Source: Cristatella mucedo | Lineage: Eukaryota > Bryozoa > Phylactolaemata > Cristatellidae | Length of the DNA: 64,000 nucleotides | Direction: 5' to 3' | Assembly: GCA_009760855.2 (NCBI GenBank) | Contig: WPIO01000227.1 | Span: 130,877-194,876 of the forward strand | Part shown: positions 13,103-25,815 of the stretch, piece after piece | Layout of the letters: every line of letters begins with the position of its first letter | Numbering within the stretch: position 1 is the first letter of the stretch | Made by a program: the position numbers and the translations under genes | The notes under the pieces: generated by a model | The model's input: only the letters and a program-made list of their open reading frames with translations | Databases searched by the model: none | Told to the model about the DNA's origin: nothing

Positions 13103-13226
13103 AGATCGCTGAATATTAAGACACCTCGATACTACTCGTTATATCGTGTGATGACTTGCTGCAGAGTGCTGCGCCTTGCATTAAGCCATTCACACTTGAA
13201 TAGCCTTCTTTGCATGACTTCACAGC
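13103..13226. repeat. Half-monomer B (124 bp) of the reference unit
   Basis: Runs from agatcgctgaatat to the base before the next agatcgcacaat. Its landmarks are acacctcgatact, cgtgtgatgacttgctgcag, ccttgcattaagccattcac and acttgaatag. It is homologous to half A: ttgctgcagagtg matches ttgcagcagagtg, and ccttgcatta matches ccttgcttta. Half B carries one extra base near agccattcacac, which explains 124 against 123 bp. B is the half in which the strongest subtype markers lie in other copies. Confidence 0.88.
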
Positions 13227-13719
13227 AGATCGCACAATATCTAGATACTTTAAATCAACCCGCCAGTGTGTGCAGTAGTTTGCAGCATAATGCAGCACCT
13301 TGCTTCAGGCAATCGCACTTGAATAACTCATTTCGCTTGAGTTTGCAGCAGATCGCTGAATATAAAGACACCTCGATACTACCCGTTATATTGTGTGAGT
13401 ACTTGCTGCAGAGTGCGGCGCCTAGCATTAAGCCATTCACACTTGAATAACCTACTTTGCATGACTTCACAGCAGATCGCACAATATCTAGATACTTTAA
13501 ATCAAACCGTCAAGTCATGCAGTCGCTCGGAGAGGAGTGCAGGCCTTGCTTTAGGCAATCGCACTGGAATAACTCATTTCGCTTAAGTTTGCAGCAGATC
13601 GCGGAATATAAAGACACCTCGATACTGCTCGTTATACCGTGTGATAACTTGTTGCAGAGTGAGGCGCCTTGCATTAGGCCATTTACACTTGAATAGCTTA
13701 TCTTCCAAGAGTTCACAGC

Positions 13720-13816
13720 AGATCGCACAAAATCTAGATACTTTAAATCAACCAGCGTGCTGGCCTTACTTAAGGCAATCGCACTTGAATAACGCATTTC
13801 GCTTGAGTTCGCAGCA
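13720..13816. repeat. Half A with a ~27-bp internal deletion
   Basis: The A start at 13720 and the following B start at 13816 are 96 bp apart instead of 123. The linker runs aaatcaaccagcgtgctggc where related copies (for example near 20380) carry the full gtcaaggcatgcagtagccc segment. A short gtg-type match at the break may have mediated the loss. Confidence 0.75.
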
Positions 13817-15575
13817 GATCGCTGAATATTAAGACACCTCGATACTACTCGTTATAGCGTGTGATGACTTGCTGCAGTGTGCTAATCGTTGCATTAAGCC
13901 ATGCACACTTGAATAGCTGATTTTGCATTAGTCAACAGCAGATCGCACAATATCTAGATACTTTAAATCAACCCGCCAGTGTGTGCAGTAGTTTGCAGCA
14001 TAATGCAGTGCCTTGCTTCAGGCAATCGCACTTGAATACCTCATTTCGCTTGAGTTTGCAGCAGATCGCTGGATATAAAGACACCTCGATACTGCTCGTT
14101 ATAGCGTGCGATAGCTTGCTGCAGAGTGCGGTGCCTAGCATTAGGCCATTCACACTTAACTAACCTACTTTGCATGAGATCGCAGCAGATTGCACAATAT
14201 CTAGATACTTTAAATCAACCCGTCAAGTCATGCAGTCGCCCGGAGAGGAGTGCAGGCCTTGCTTTAGGCAATCGCACATAAATAACTCATTTCGGTTGAG
14301 TTTACAGCAGATCGCTGAATATAAAGACACCTCGATACTGCTCGTTATATCATGTGATAACTTGCTGCAGATTGTGGCGCTTTGCATTAGGCCATTAAAT
14401 ATTGAATAACCTAATTTGCATGAGATGGCAGATGATCACACAATATCTAGATACTTTAAATCAACCCGTCAGAGCGTGCAGTAGCTAAAAGCAGTGTGCA
14501 GCTCCTTGCTCTAGGCAATTGCACTTGAATAACTCATTTCGCTTAAGTTGGCAGCAGATCGCTGTATATTAGGTCACCTCGATAATACTCGTTATATCGT
14601 GTGATGACTTGCAGCAGAGTGCGGCGCCTAGCATTAGGTAGTTCACTCGTGAATAACCTACTTTGCAGGACTTCACAGCAGATCGCACAATATCTAGATA
14701 CTTTAAATCAACCCGTCAAGTCATGTAGTCGCTCGGAGAGGAGTGCAGGCCTTGCTTTAGGCAATCGCACTTGAATAACTTATTTCGCTTGTGTTTGCAG
14801 CAGATCGCAGAATATGAAGACACCTCGATACTGCTCGTTTTAGCGTGAGACAACTTGCTACAGAGTGAGGCGCCTTGCATTAGGCCATTCACACTGGAAT
14901 AGCTTATCTTGCATGAGTTCACAGCAGATCGCACATTATCTAGATACTTTAATTACACCCGCCAGAGCGTGCAGTAGTTTGCAGCAGAGTGCAGCTCCTT
15001 GCTTTAGGCAATCGCACATGAATACCACATTTCGGTTAAGTTTGATGCAGATCGCTGGATATAACGACACCTCGATACTGCTCGTTATATCGTGTGATAA
15101 CTTGCTGCAGAGTGCTGATCCTTGCATTAAGCAATTCACACTTGAATAGCTGATTTTGCATGAATCTACAGTAGATCACACAATATCTAGATACTTTAAT
15201 TCAACCCGCCAGTGTGTGCAGTAGTTTGCAGCATAATGCAGCGCCTTGCTTCAGGCAATCGCACTTGAATAACTCATTTCGCTTGAGTTTGCAGCAGATC
15301 GCTGAATATAAAGACACCTCGATACTACTCGTTATATCGTGTGATGACTTGCTGCAGAGTGCTGATCCTTGCATTAGGCCATTTTCACTTGAATAGCTGA
15401 TTTTGCATTAGTCTACAGCAGATCGCACAATATCTAGACCCTTTAATTCAACCTGCCAGTGTGTGCAGTTGCTAAAAGCAGAGTGCAGCTCCTTGTTTTA
15501 GGCAATTGCACTTGAATAACTCATTTCGCTTGAGTTTGCAGCAGATCGCTGAATATAAAGACACCTCGATACTAC
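13785..15575. repeat. Duplicated tract, left copy (pairs with 23038-24828)
   Basis: About 1.8 kb that recurs at a constant offset of 9,253 bp. Shared private features include aacgcatttcgcttgag (13791 and 23044), the linker aattacacccgccag (near 14952 and 24205) and tagaccctttaattcaacct (near 15434 and 24687). Few differences were seen. An offset of 9,253 bp is not a whole number of monomers but equals 37 monomers plus one half, as expected because one phase break (21.5 kb) lies between the two copies. Confidence 0.82.
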
Positions 15576-17994
15576 TCGTTATATCGTGTGATGACTTGCT
15601 GCAGAGTGTGGCGCCTAGCATAAGGTAGTTCACTCGTGAATAACCTACTTTGCAGGACTTCACAGCAGATCGCACAATATCTAGATACTTTAAATCAAAC
15701 CGTCAAGTCATGCAGTCGCTCGGAGAGCAGTGCAGGCCTTGTTTTAGGCAATCGCACTGGAATAACTCATTTTGCTTGAGTTTGCAGAAATCGCTGAATA
15801 TAAAGACACCTCGATACTACTCGTTATATCGTGTGATGACTTGCTGCAGAGTGCTGATCCTTGCATTAAGCCATTCACACTTGAATAGCTGATTTTGCAT
15901 TAGTCTACAGCAGATCGCACAATATCTAGATACTTTAAATCAACCCGCCAGTGTGTGCAGTAGTTTGCAGCATAATGCAGTGCCTTGCTTCAGGCAATCG
16001 CACTTGAATAACTCATTTCGCTTGAGTTTGCAGCAGATCGCTGAATATTAAGACACCTCGATACTACTCGTTATATCGTGTGATGACTTGCTGCAGAGTG
16101 CTGATCCTTGGATTAAGCCATTCACACTTAACTAACCTACTTTGCATGAGATCGCAGCAGATTGCACAATATCTAGATACTTTAAATCAACCCGTCAAGT
16201 CATGCAGTCGCTCGTAAAGGAGTGCAGGCCTTGCTTTAGGCAATCGCACATAAATAACTCATTTCGGTCGAGTTTGCAGCAGATTGCTGAATATAAAGAC
16301 ACCTCGATACTGCTCGTTATATCGTGTAAAACTTGCTGCAGATTGAGGCGCCTTGCATTAGGCTATTTAAAATTGAATAACCTATTTTGCATGAGATGGC
16401 AGATGATCACACAATATCTAGATACTTTAAATCAACCCGTCAGAGCATGCAGCAGCTTGCATCAGAGTGCAGCTCCTTGCTTTAGGCAATCGCACTTAAA
16501 TAACTCATTTCGCTTGAATTCGCAGCAGATCGCTGAATATTAAGACACCTCGATACTACTTGTTATATCGTGTGATGACTTGCTGCAGAGTGCTGATCCT
16601 TGCATTAGGCCATTCACACTTGAATAACGTACTTTGCAGGACTTCACAGCAGATCGCACAATATCTAGATACTTTAAATCAACCCGTCAAGTCATGCAGT
16701 CGCTCAGAGAGCAGTGCAGGCCTTGTTTTAGGCAATCGCACTGGAATAACTTACTTCGCTTCAGTTTGCGGGCAGATCGCAGAATATAAAGACACTTCGT
16801 ATCCGCTCGTTATAGCGTGTGATAACTTGCTGCAGATTGCGGTGCCTTGCATTAGGCCATTCACACTTGAATAGCTTATTTTGCATGAGTTCACAGCAGA
16901 TCGCACAATATCTAGATACTTAAAAACAACCGGTCTAGGCATGCGGTAGCTCGGAGCAGAGTGCAGGCCTTGCTTCAGGCAATCGCACTTGAATAACTCA
17001 TTTCGCTTGAGTTTGCAGCAGATCGCTGAATATAAAGACACCTCGATACTGCTCGTTATAAAGAGCGATCGCTTGTTGCAGAGTGCGGTGCCTAGCATTA
17101 GGCCATTCACACTTAACTAACCTACTTTGCATGAGATTGCAGCAGATTGCACAATATCTAGATACTTTAAATCAACCCGTCAAGTCATGCAGTCGCTCGG
17201 AGAGGAGTGCAGGCCTTGCTTTAGGCAATCGCACTGGAATAACTCATTTCGCTTGAGTTTGCTGGCAGATCGCAGAATATAAAGACACTTCGTAACTGCT
17301 CGTTATAGCGTGTGATAACTTGCTGCAGATTGCAGCGCCTTGCATTAGGCCATTCACATTTGAATAGCTTATTTTGCATGAGTTCACAGCAGATCGCACA
17401 ATATTTAGATACTTAAAATCAACCAGTCTAAGCATGCTGTAGCTCGGTGCAGAGTGCAGGCTTTGCTTTAGGCAATCGCACTTGAATAACTTATTTCGCT
17501 TGTGTTTGCAGCAGACCGCAGAATATAAAGACACCTCGATACTGCTCGTTATAGCGTGTGACCACTTGCTACAGAGTGAGGCGCCTTGCATTAAGCCATT
17601 CACACTGGAATAGCTTATCTTGCATGAGTTCACAGCAGATCGCACATTATCTAGATACTTTAAATCAACCCGCCAGAGCGTGCAGTAGTTTGCAGCAGAG
17701 TGCAGCTCCTTGCTTTCGGCAATCGCAAATGAATACCACATTTCGGTTAAGTTTGATGCAGATCGCTGGATATAACGACACCTCGATACTGCTCGTTATA
17801 TCGTGTGATAACTTGCTGCAGAGTGCTGATCCTTGCATTAAGCCATTCACATTTGAATAGCTGATTTTGCATTAATCTACAGTAGATCACACAATATCTA
17901 GATACTTTAATTCAACCCGCCAGTGTGTGCAGTAGTTTGAAGCATAATGCAGCGCCTTGCTTCAGGCAATCGCACTTGAATAACTCATTTCGCT
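15576..17994. repeat. Mosaic block linking the 13.8-15.6 kb tract to HOR-1
   Basis: About ten monomers with single copies of subtypes found elsewhere. They include a P marker at 15.6 kb (ttcactcgtgaataacctac), an S marker near 16.36-16.41 kb (gagatggcagatgatcacac), a U monomer near 17.49 kb and a T monomer near 17.73 kb. The rare string ttataaagagcgatcgcttg near 17057 recurs near 24833, showing a further mosaic link with the right-hand duplicated tract. No gene was seen. Confidence 0.78.
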
Positions 17995-20900
17995 TGAGTT
18001 TGCAGCAGATCGCAGAATATAAAGACACCTTGCTACTACTCGTTATAGCGTGTGATAACTTGCTGCAGAGTGCGTCGCCTAGCATTAGGCCATTAAAATT
18101 TTAATAACCTATTTTGCATGAGATCGCAGCAGATCACACAATATCTAGATACTTTAAATCAACCAGTCAGTGCGTGCAGCAGCTTGCATTAGAGTGCAGC
18201 TCCTTGCTTTAGGCAATCGCACTCGAATAACTCATTTCGCTTGAGTTCGCAGCAGATCGGTGAATATTAAGACACCTCGATACTACTCGTTATATCGTGT
18301 AATGACTTGCTGCAGAGTGCTGATCCTTGCATAAGGCCATTTACACTTGAATAGCTGATTTTGCATTAGTCTACAGCAGATCGCACAATATCTAGACCCT
18401 TTAATTCTACCTGCCAGTGTGTGCAGTAGTTTGCAGCATAATGCAGCACCATGCTTCAGGCAATCGCACTTGAATAACTCATTTTGCGTGAGTTTGCAGC
18501 AGATCGCTGAATATAAAGACACCTCGTTACTACTCGTTATATTATCTGAGTACTTGCTGCAGAGTGCGGCGCCTAGCATTAGGTAGTTCACTCGTGAATA
18601 ACCTACTTTGCAGGACTTCACAGCAGATCGCACAATATCTAGATACTTTAAATCAACCTGTCAAGTCTTGCAGTCGCTCGGAGAGCAGTGCAGGCCTTGT
18701 TTTAGGCAATCGCACTGGAATAACTCATTTCGCTTGAGTTTGCGGGCAGATCGCAGAATATAAAGACACTTCGATACTGCTCGTTATAGCGTGTGATAAC
18801 TTGCTGCAGAGTGGGGCGCCTTGCATTAAGCCATTCACACTTGAATAACCTACTTTGCATGAGATCGCAGCAGATCGCACAATATCTAGACATTTTTAAA
18901 TCAACCCGTCTAACCGTGTGGTAGCTTAAAGCAGAGTGCAGCTCCTTGGTTTAGGCAAACGCACTTGAATAACTCATTTCGCTTAAGATTGCAGCAGTTC
19001 GCGGAATATAAAGACACCTCGATACTGCTCGTTATAACGTGTGATAACTTGTTGCAGAGTGAGGCGCCTTGCATTAGGCCATTTACACTTGAATAGCTTA
19101 TCTTCCAAGAGTTCATAGCAGATCACACAAAATCTAGATACTTTAAATCAACCCGTCAAGGCATGCAGTAGCCCGGAGCAGAGTGCTGGCCTTACTTAAG
19201 GCAATCGCACTTGAATAACTCATTTTGCTTAAGTTTTCAGCAGATCGCGGAATATAAAGATACCTTGCTACTAGTCGTTGTAGCGTCTGATAACTTGATG
19301 CAAAGTGCGTCGCCTAGCATTAGGCCATTAAAATTTTAATAACCTATTTTGCATGAGATCGCAGCAGATCACACAATATCTAGATACTTTAAATCAACCA
19401 GTCAGTGCGTGCAGCAGCTTGCATCAGAGTGCAGCTCCTTGCTTTAGGCAATTGCACTTGAATAACTCATTTCGCTTGATTTTGCAGCAGATCGCTGAAT
19501 ATTAAGACACCTCAATACTACTCGTTATATCGTGTGATGACTTGCTGCAGAGTGCTGATCCTTGCATAAGGCCATTCACACTTGACTAGCTGATTTTGCA
19601 TTAGTCTACAGCAGATCGCACAATATCTAGACCCTTTAATTCAACCTGCCAGTGTGTGCAGTAGCTAAAAGCAGAGTGCAGCTCCTTGCTTTAGGCAATT
19701 GCACTTGAATAACTCATTTCGCTTGAGTTTGCAGCAGATCGCTGAATATAAAGACACCTCGATACTACCCGTTATATTGTGTGAGTACTTGCTGCAGAGT
19801 GCGGCGCCTAGCATTAGGTAGTTCACTCGTGAATAACCTACTTTGCAGGACTTCACAGCAGATCGCACAATATCTATATACTTTAAATCAACCTGTCAAG
19901 TTATGCAGTCGCTCGGAGAGCAGTGCAGGCCTTGTTTTAGGCAATCGCACTGGAATAACTCATTTCGCTTGAGTTTGCGGGCAGATCGCAGAATATAAAG
20001 ACACTTCAATGCTGCTCGTAATAGCGTGTGATAACTAGCTGCAGAGTGGGGCGCCTTGCATTAAGCCATTCACACTTGAATAACCTACTTTGCATGAGAT
20101 CACAGCAGATCGCACAATATCTAGACACTTTTAAATCAACCCGTCTAACCGTGCGGTAGCTTGAAGCAGAGTGCAGCTCCTTGGTTTAGGCAAACGCACT
20201 TGAATAACTCATTGAGCTTAAGTTTGCAGCAGATCGCGGAATATAAAGACACCTCGATACTGCTCGTTATACCGTGTGATAACTTGTTGCAGAGTGAGGC
20301 GCCTTGCATTAGGCCATTTACACTTGAATAGCTTATCTTCCAAGAGTTCACAGCAGATCGCACAAAATCTAGATACTTTAAATCAACCCGTCAAGGCATG
20401 CAGTAGCCCGGAGCAGAGTGCTGGCCTTACTTAAGGCAATCGCACTTGAATAACTCATTTTGCTTAAGTTTTCAGCAGATCGCCGAATATAAAGATACCT
20501 TGCTACTAGTCGTTGTAGCGTCTGATAACTTGCTGCAAAGTGCGTCGCCTAGCATCAGGCCATTAAAATTTTAATAACCTATATTGCATGAGATCGCAGC
20601 AGATCACACAATATCTAGATACTTTAAATCAACCAGTCAGTGCGTGCAGCAGCTTGCATCAGAGTGCAGCTCCTTGCTTTAGGCAATTGCACTTGAATAA
20701 CTCATTTCGCTTGATTTTGCAGCAGATCGCTGAATATTAGGACACCTCGATACTACTCGTTATATCGTGTGATGACTTGATGCAGAGTGCTGATCCTTGA
20801 ATTAAGCCATTCACACTTGAATAGCTGATTTTGTATTAATCTACAGCAGATCGCACAATATCTAGAACCTGTAATTCAACCCGCCAATGTGTGCAGTAGT

Positions 20901-21355
20901 TTGCAGCATAATGCAGCACCTTGCTTCAGGCAATCGCACTTGAATAACTCATTTCGCGTGAGTTTGCAGCAGATCGCTGAATATAAAGACACCTCGATAC
21001 TGCTCGTTATAACGTGTGATAACTTGTTGCAGAGTGCGGCGCCTAGCATTAGGTAGTTCACTCGTGAATAACCTACTTTCAGGACTTCACAGCAGATCGC
21101 ACAATATCTAGATACTTTAAATCAACCCGTGAAGTCTTGCAGACGCTCGGAGAGCAGTGCAGGCCTTGTTTTAAGCAATCGCAATGGAATAACTCATTTC
21201 GCTTGAGTTTGCGGGCAGATGGCAGAATAAAAAGACACTTCGATACTGCTCGTTATAGCGTGTTATAACTTGCTGCAGAGTGGGGCGCCTTGCATTAGGC
21301 CATTCACACTTAAATAGCTTTACTTGCATGAGTTCCCAGCAGATCGCACAATATC
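17995..21355. repeat. HOR-1 run: pentamer repeated at 1,235 bp
   Basis: The marker ccattaaaattttaataacc lies at 18090, 19325 and 20560, exactly 1,235 bp (five 247-bp monomers) apart. Within each unit the same monomer order recurs: this marker monomer, one with cagtgcgtgcagcagcttgc, one with gctgatccttgc, and the P marker ttcactcgtgaataacctac. A monomer with taggcaaacgcacttg follows in the two complete units (near 18.96 and 20.19 kb). It is the same higher-order family as 1.9-4.25 kb. Units differ at few positions, so they were amplified together. Confidence 0.82.
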
Positions 21356-23037
21356 TAGATACTTAAAATCAACCGGTCAAGGCATGCAGTAGCCCGGTGC
21401 AGAGTGCTGGCCTTACTTAAGGCAATCGCACTTGAATAACTAATTTCGCTTAAGTTTGCAGCAGATCGCGGAATATAAAGACACCTTGCTACTACTCGTT
21501 ATAGCGTGTGATAACTTGCTGCAGAGTGCAGCTCCTTGCTTTAGGCAATCGCACATGAATACCACATTTCGTTTAAGTTTGATGCAGATCGCTGGATATA
21601 TCGACACCTCGATACTGCTCGTTATATCGTGTGATAACTTACTGCAGAGTGCGGCGCCTAGCATTAGGTAGTTCACTCGTGAATAACCTACTTTGCAGGA
21701 CTTCACAGCAGATCGCACAATATCTAGATACTTTAAATCAACCTGTCAAGTCATGCAGTCGCTCGGAGAGCAGTGCAGGCCTTGTTTTAGGCAATCGCAC
21801 TGGAATAACTCATTTCGCTTGAGTTTGCTGGCAGATCGCAGAATATAAAGACACTTCGATGCTGCTCGTTATAGCGTGTGATAACTAGCTGCAGAGTGGG
21901 GCGCCTTGCATTAAGCCATTCACACTTGAATAACCTACTTTGCATGAGATCGCAGCAGATTGCACAATATCTAGATACTTTTAAATCAACCCGTCTAACC
22001 GTGCGGTAGCTTGAAGCAGAGTGCAGCTCCTTGGTTTAGGCAAACGCACTTGCATAACTCATTTCGCTTAAGTTTGCAGCAGATCGCGGACTATAAGGAC
22101 ACCTCGATACTGCTCGTTATAACGTGTGATAACTTGTTGCAGAGTGCGTCGCCTAGCATTAGGCCATTAAAATTTTAATAACCTATTTTGCATGAGATCG
22201 CAGCAGATCACACAATCTCTAGATACTTTAAATCAACCAGTCAGTGCGTGCAGCAGCTTGCATCAGAGTGCAGCTCCTTGCTTTAGGCAATCGCACTTGA
22301 ATAACTCATTTCGCTTGAGTTCCCAGCAGATCGCTGAATATTAAGACACCTCGATACTACTCGTTATATAGTGTGATGACTTGCTGCAGAGTGCTGATCC
22401 TTGCATAAAGCCATTCACACTTGAATAGCTGATTTTGCAATAGTCTACGGCAGATCGCACAATATCTAGATACTTTAAATCGACCCGCCAGTGTGTGCAG
22501 TAGTTTGCAGCATAATGCAGAGCCTTGCTTCAGGCAATCGCACTTGAACAACTCATTTCGCTTGAGTTCGAAGCAGATCGCTGAATATTAAGTCACCTCG
22601 ATACTACTCGTTATAGTGAGCGATAGCTTGCTGCAGAGTGCGGTGCCTAGCATTAGGCCATTCTCACTTAAATAGCTTATCTTCCAAGAGTTCACAGCAG
22701 ATTGCACAATATCTAGATACATTAAATCAACCCGTCAAGTCATACAGTCGCTCGGAGAGCAGTGCAGGCCTTGTTTTAGGCAATCGCACTGGAATAACTC
22801 ATTTCGCTTGAGTTCGCAGCAGATCCCAGAATGTAAACACACTTCGATACTGCTCGTTATAGCGTGTGATGACTTGCTGCAGATTTCGGCGCCTTGCATT
22901 AAGCCATTCACACTTGAATAACCTACTTTGCATGAGATTGCAGCAGATTGCACAATATCTAGATACTTTTAAATCAACCCGTCTAACCGTGCGGTAGCTT
23001 GAAGCAGAGTGCAGCTCCTTGGTTTAGGCAAACGCAC
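21356..23037. repeat. Mosaic block containing a B-B phase break
   Basis: Pieces of HOR-1 (marker ccattaaaattttaataacc at 22163) and of HOR-2 type monomers are interleaved here. The spacing from the previous HOR-1 marker at 20560 is 1,603 bp, that is 6.5 monomers, which reflects the half-unit break at 21463-21586. The remainder is ordinary repeat with no gene. Confidence 0.78.
21463..21586. repeat. Half-unit phase break: B directly followed by B
   Basis: Two B starts (agatcgcggaatat at 21463 and agatcgctggatat at 21586) lie 123 bp apart with no A start between. The switch is visible inside the shared block: gataacttgctgcagagtg belongs to half B and continues straight into cagctccttgctttaggc of half A. 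The crossover falls in the stretch where A and B are most alike. This is the reciprocal type of the A-A breaks elsewhere. Confidence 0.88.
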
Positions 23038-24828
23038 TTGAATAACGCATTTCGCTTGAGTTCGCAGCAGATCGCTGAATATTAAGACACCTCGATACCA
23101 CTCGTTATATCGTGTGATGACTTGCTGCAGAGTGCAGATCCTTGCATTAAGCCATTCACACTTGAATAGCTGATTTTGCATTAGTCAACAGCAGATCGCA
23201 CAATATCTAGATACTTTAAATCAACCCGCCAGTGTGTGCAGTAGTTTGCAGCATAATGCAGCGCCTTGCTTCAGGCAATCGCACTTGAATACCTCATTTC
23301 GCTTGAGTTTGCAGCAGATCGCTGGATATAAAGACACCTCGATACTGCTCGTTATAGTGTGCGATAGCTTGCTGCTGAGTGCGGTGCCTAGCATTAGGCC
23401 ATTCACACTTAACTAACCTACTTTGCATGAGATCGCAGCAGATTGCACAATATCTAGATACTTTAAATCAACCCGTCAAGTCATGCAGTCGCTCGGAGAC
23501 GAGTGCAGGCCTTGCTTTAGACAATCGCACATAAATAACTCATTTCGGTTGAGTTTGCAGCAGATCACTGAATATAAAGACACCTCGATACTGCTCGTTA
23601 TATCGTGTGATAACTTGCTGCAGATTGTGGCGCTTTGCATTAGGCCATTAAATATTGAATAACCTAATTTGCATGAGATGGCAGATGATCACACAATATT
23701 TAGATACTTTAAATCAACCCGTCAGAGCGTGCAGTAGCTAAAAGCAGTGTGCAGCTCCTTGCTCTAGGCAATTGCACTTGAATAACTCATTTCGCTTAAG
23801 TTGGCAGCAGATAGCTGAATATTAGGTCACCTCGATAATACTCGTTATATCGTGTGATGACTTGCAGCAGAGTGCGGCGCCTAGCATTAGGTAGTTCACT
23901 CGTGAATAACCTACTTTGCAGGACTTCAGAGCAGATCGCACAATATCTAGATACTTTAAATCAACCCGTCAAGTCATGTAGTCGCTCGGAGAGGAGTGCA
24001 GGCCTTGCTTTAGGTAATCGCACTTGAATAACTTATTTCGCTTGTGTTTGCAGCAGATCGCAGAATATGAAGACACCTCGATACTGCTCGTTATAGCGTG
24101 AGACAACTTGCTACAGAGTGAGGCGCCTTGCATTAGGCCATTCACACTGGAATAGCTTATCTTGCATGAGTTCACAGCAGATTGCACATTATCTAGATAC
24201 TTTAATTACACCCGCCAGAGGGTGCAGTAGTTTGCAGCAGAGTGCAGCTCCTTGCTTTAGGCAATCGCACATGAATACCACATTTCGGTTAAGTTTGATG
24301 CAGATCGCTGGATATAACGACACCTCGATACTGCTCGTTATATCGTGTGATAACTTGCTGCAGAGTGCTGATCCTTGCATTAAGCAATTCACACTTGAAT
24401 AGCTGATTTTGCATGAATCTACAGTTGATCACACAATATCTAGATACTTTAATTCAACCCGCCAGTGTGTGCAGTAGTTTGCAGCATAATGCAGCGCCTT
24501 GCTTCAGGCAATCGCACTTGAATAACTCATTTCGCTTGAGTTCGCAGCAGATCGCTGAATATTAAGACACCTCGATACTACTCGTTATATCGTGTGATGA
24601 CTTGCTGCAGAGTGCTGATCCTTGCATTAAGCCATTTTCACTTGAATAGCTGATTTTGCATTAGTCTACAGCAGATCGCACAATATCTAGACCCTTTAAT
24701 TCAACCTGCCAGTGTGTGCAGTTGCTAAAAGCAGAGTGCAGCTCCTTGTTTTAGGCAATTGCACTTGAATAACTCATTTCGCTTGAGTTTGCAGCAGATC
24801 GCTGAATATAAAGACACCTCGATACTGC
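23038..24828. repeat. Duplicated tract, right copy (pairs with 13785-15575)
   Basis: Second copy of the 1.8-kb tract, 9,253 bp to the right of the first. It ends near 24828, where the left copy continues as ordinary repeat while this copy switches to gcgttataaagagcgatcgc, a sequence otherwise found near 17.06 kb. The copies differ at scattered bases, for example tcgcacattatc against ttgcacattatc near 14930 and 24183. Confidence 0.82.
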
Positions 24829-25815
24829 GCGTTATAAAGAGCGATCGCTTGTTGCAGAGTGCGGTGCCTAGCATTAGGCCATTCACACTTAACTAACCTA
24901 CTTTGCAGGACTTCACAGCAGATCGCACAATATCTAGATACTTTAAATCAACCCGTGAAGTCTTGCAGACGCTCGGAGAGCAGTGCAGGCCTTGTTTTAA
25001 GCAATCGCAATGGAATAACTCATTTCGCTTGAGTTCGCAGCAGATCGCTGAATATTAAGACACCTCGATACTACTCGTTATATCGTGTGATGACTTGCTG
25101 CAGAGTGCTGATCCTTGCACTAAGCCATTCACACTTGAATAGCTGATTTTGCATTAGTCTACAGCAGATCACACAATATCTAGATACTTTAAATCAACCC
25201 GCCAGTGGGTGCAGTAGTTTGCAGCATAATGCAGTGCCTTGCTTCAGGCAATCGCACTTGAATAACTCATTTCGCTTGAGTTTGCAGCATATCGCTGAAT
25301 ATAATGACTCCTCGATACTGCTCGTTATAGTGAGCGATTGCTTGCTTCAGAGTGAGGTGCCTAGCATTAGTCCATTCACACTTAACTAACCTACTTTGCA
25401 TGAGATCGAGGCAGATTGCACAATATCTAGATACTTTAAATCAACCCGTCAAGTCACGCAGTCGCCCGGAGAGGAGTGCAGGCCTTGCTTTAGGCAATCG
25501 CACATAAATAACTCATTTCGGTTGAGTGTGCAGCAGATCGCTGAATATAAAGACACCTCGATACTGCTCGCTATATCGTGTGATAACTTGCTGCAGATTG
25601 AGGCACCTTGCATTAGGCCATTAAAAATTGAATAACCTATTTTGCATGAGATGGCAGATGATCACACAATATCTAGATACTTTAAATCAACCCGTCAGAG
25701 CGTGCAGTAGCTAAAAGCAGAGTGCAGCTCCTTGCTTTAGGCAATTGCACTTGAATAACTCATTTCGCTTGAGTTCGCTGCAGATCGCTGAATATTAAGT
25801 CACCTCGATAGTACT
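24829..25815. repeat. Short mosaic block before HOR-2
   Basis: Four monomers: a P-like tail (gcaggacttcacagcag near 24905), a monomer with gctgatccttgcac, one with an unusual gatcgaggcagattgc, and an S-type monomer (gagatggcagatgatcacac near 25650). S-type monomers precede the P marker here, as they also do at 41.7, 50.8, 58.1, 60.7 and 63.3 kb. No gene. Confidence 0.75.

Larger units (their letters stand above)
12980..13226. repeat. Reference 247-bp monomer (A half + B half)
   Basis: Chosen as a clean, near-consensus copy. It starts at agatcgcacaat and ends just before the next such word at 13227, giving 247 bp. Inside it are an XbaI site (TCTAGA, 12993-12998), a DraI site (TTTAAA, 13002-13007) and a PstI site (CTGCAG, 13159-13164), all retained in many other copies. 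The unit has no start-to-stop frame kept across copies: 247 is not a multiple of three, so each full-length monomer shifts the frame of the next. Confidence 0.93.
9186..13784. repeat. Mosaic block with early U and T monomers and two internal deletions
   Basis: About 19 monomers. Here appear subtype U (cttgtgtttgcagcagatcg, near 9330, 10570 and 11790) and subtype T (gaataccacatttcgtttaa, near 10795), which become the main components of HOR-2 further right. Two shortened units lie at 11932-11994 and 13720-13816. The rest is ordinary alternating A-B repeat without genes. Confidence 0.8.
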
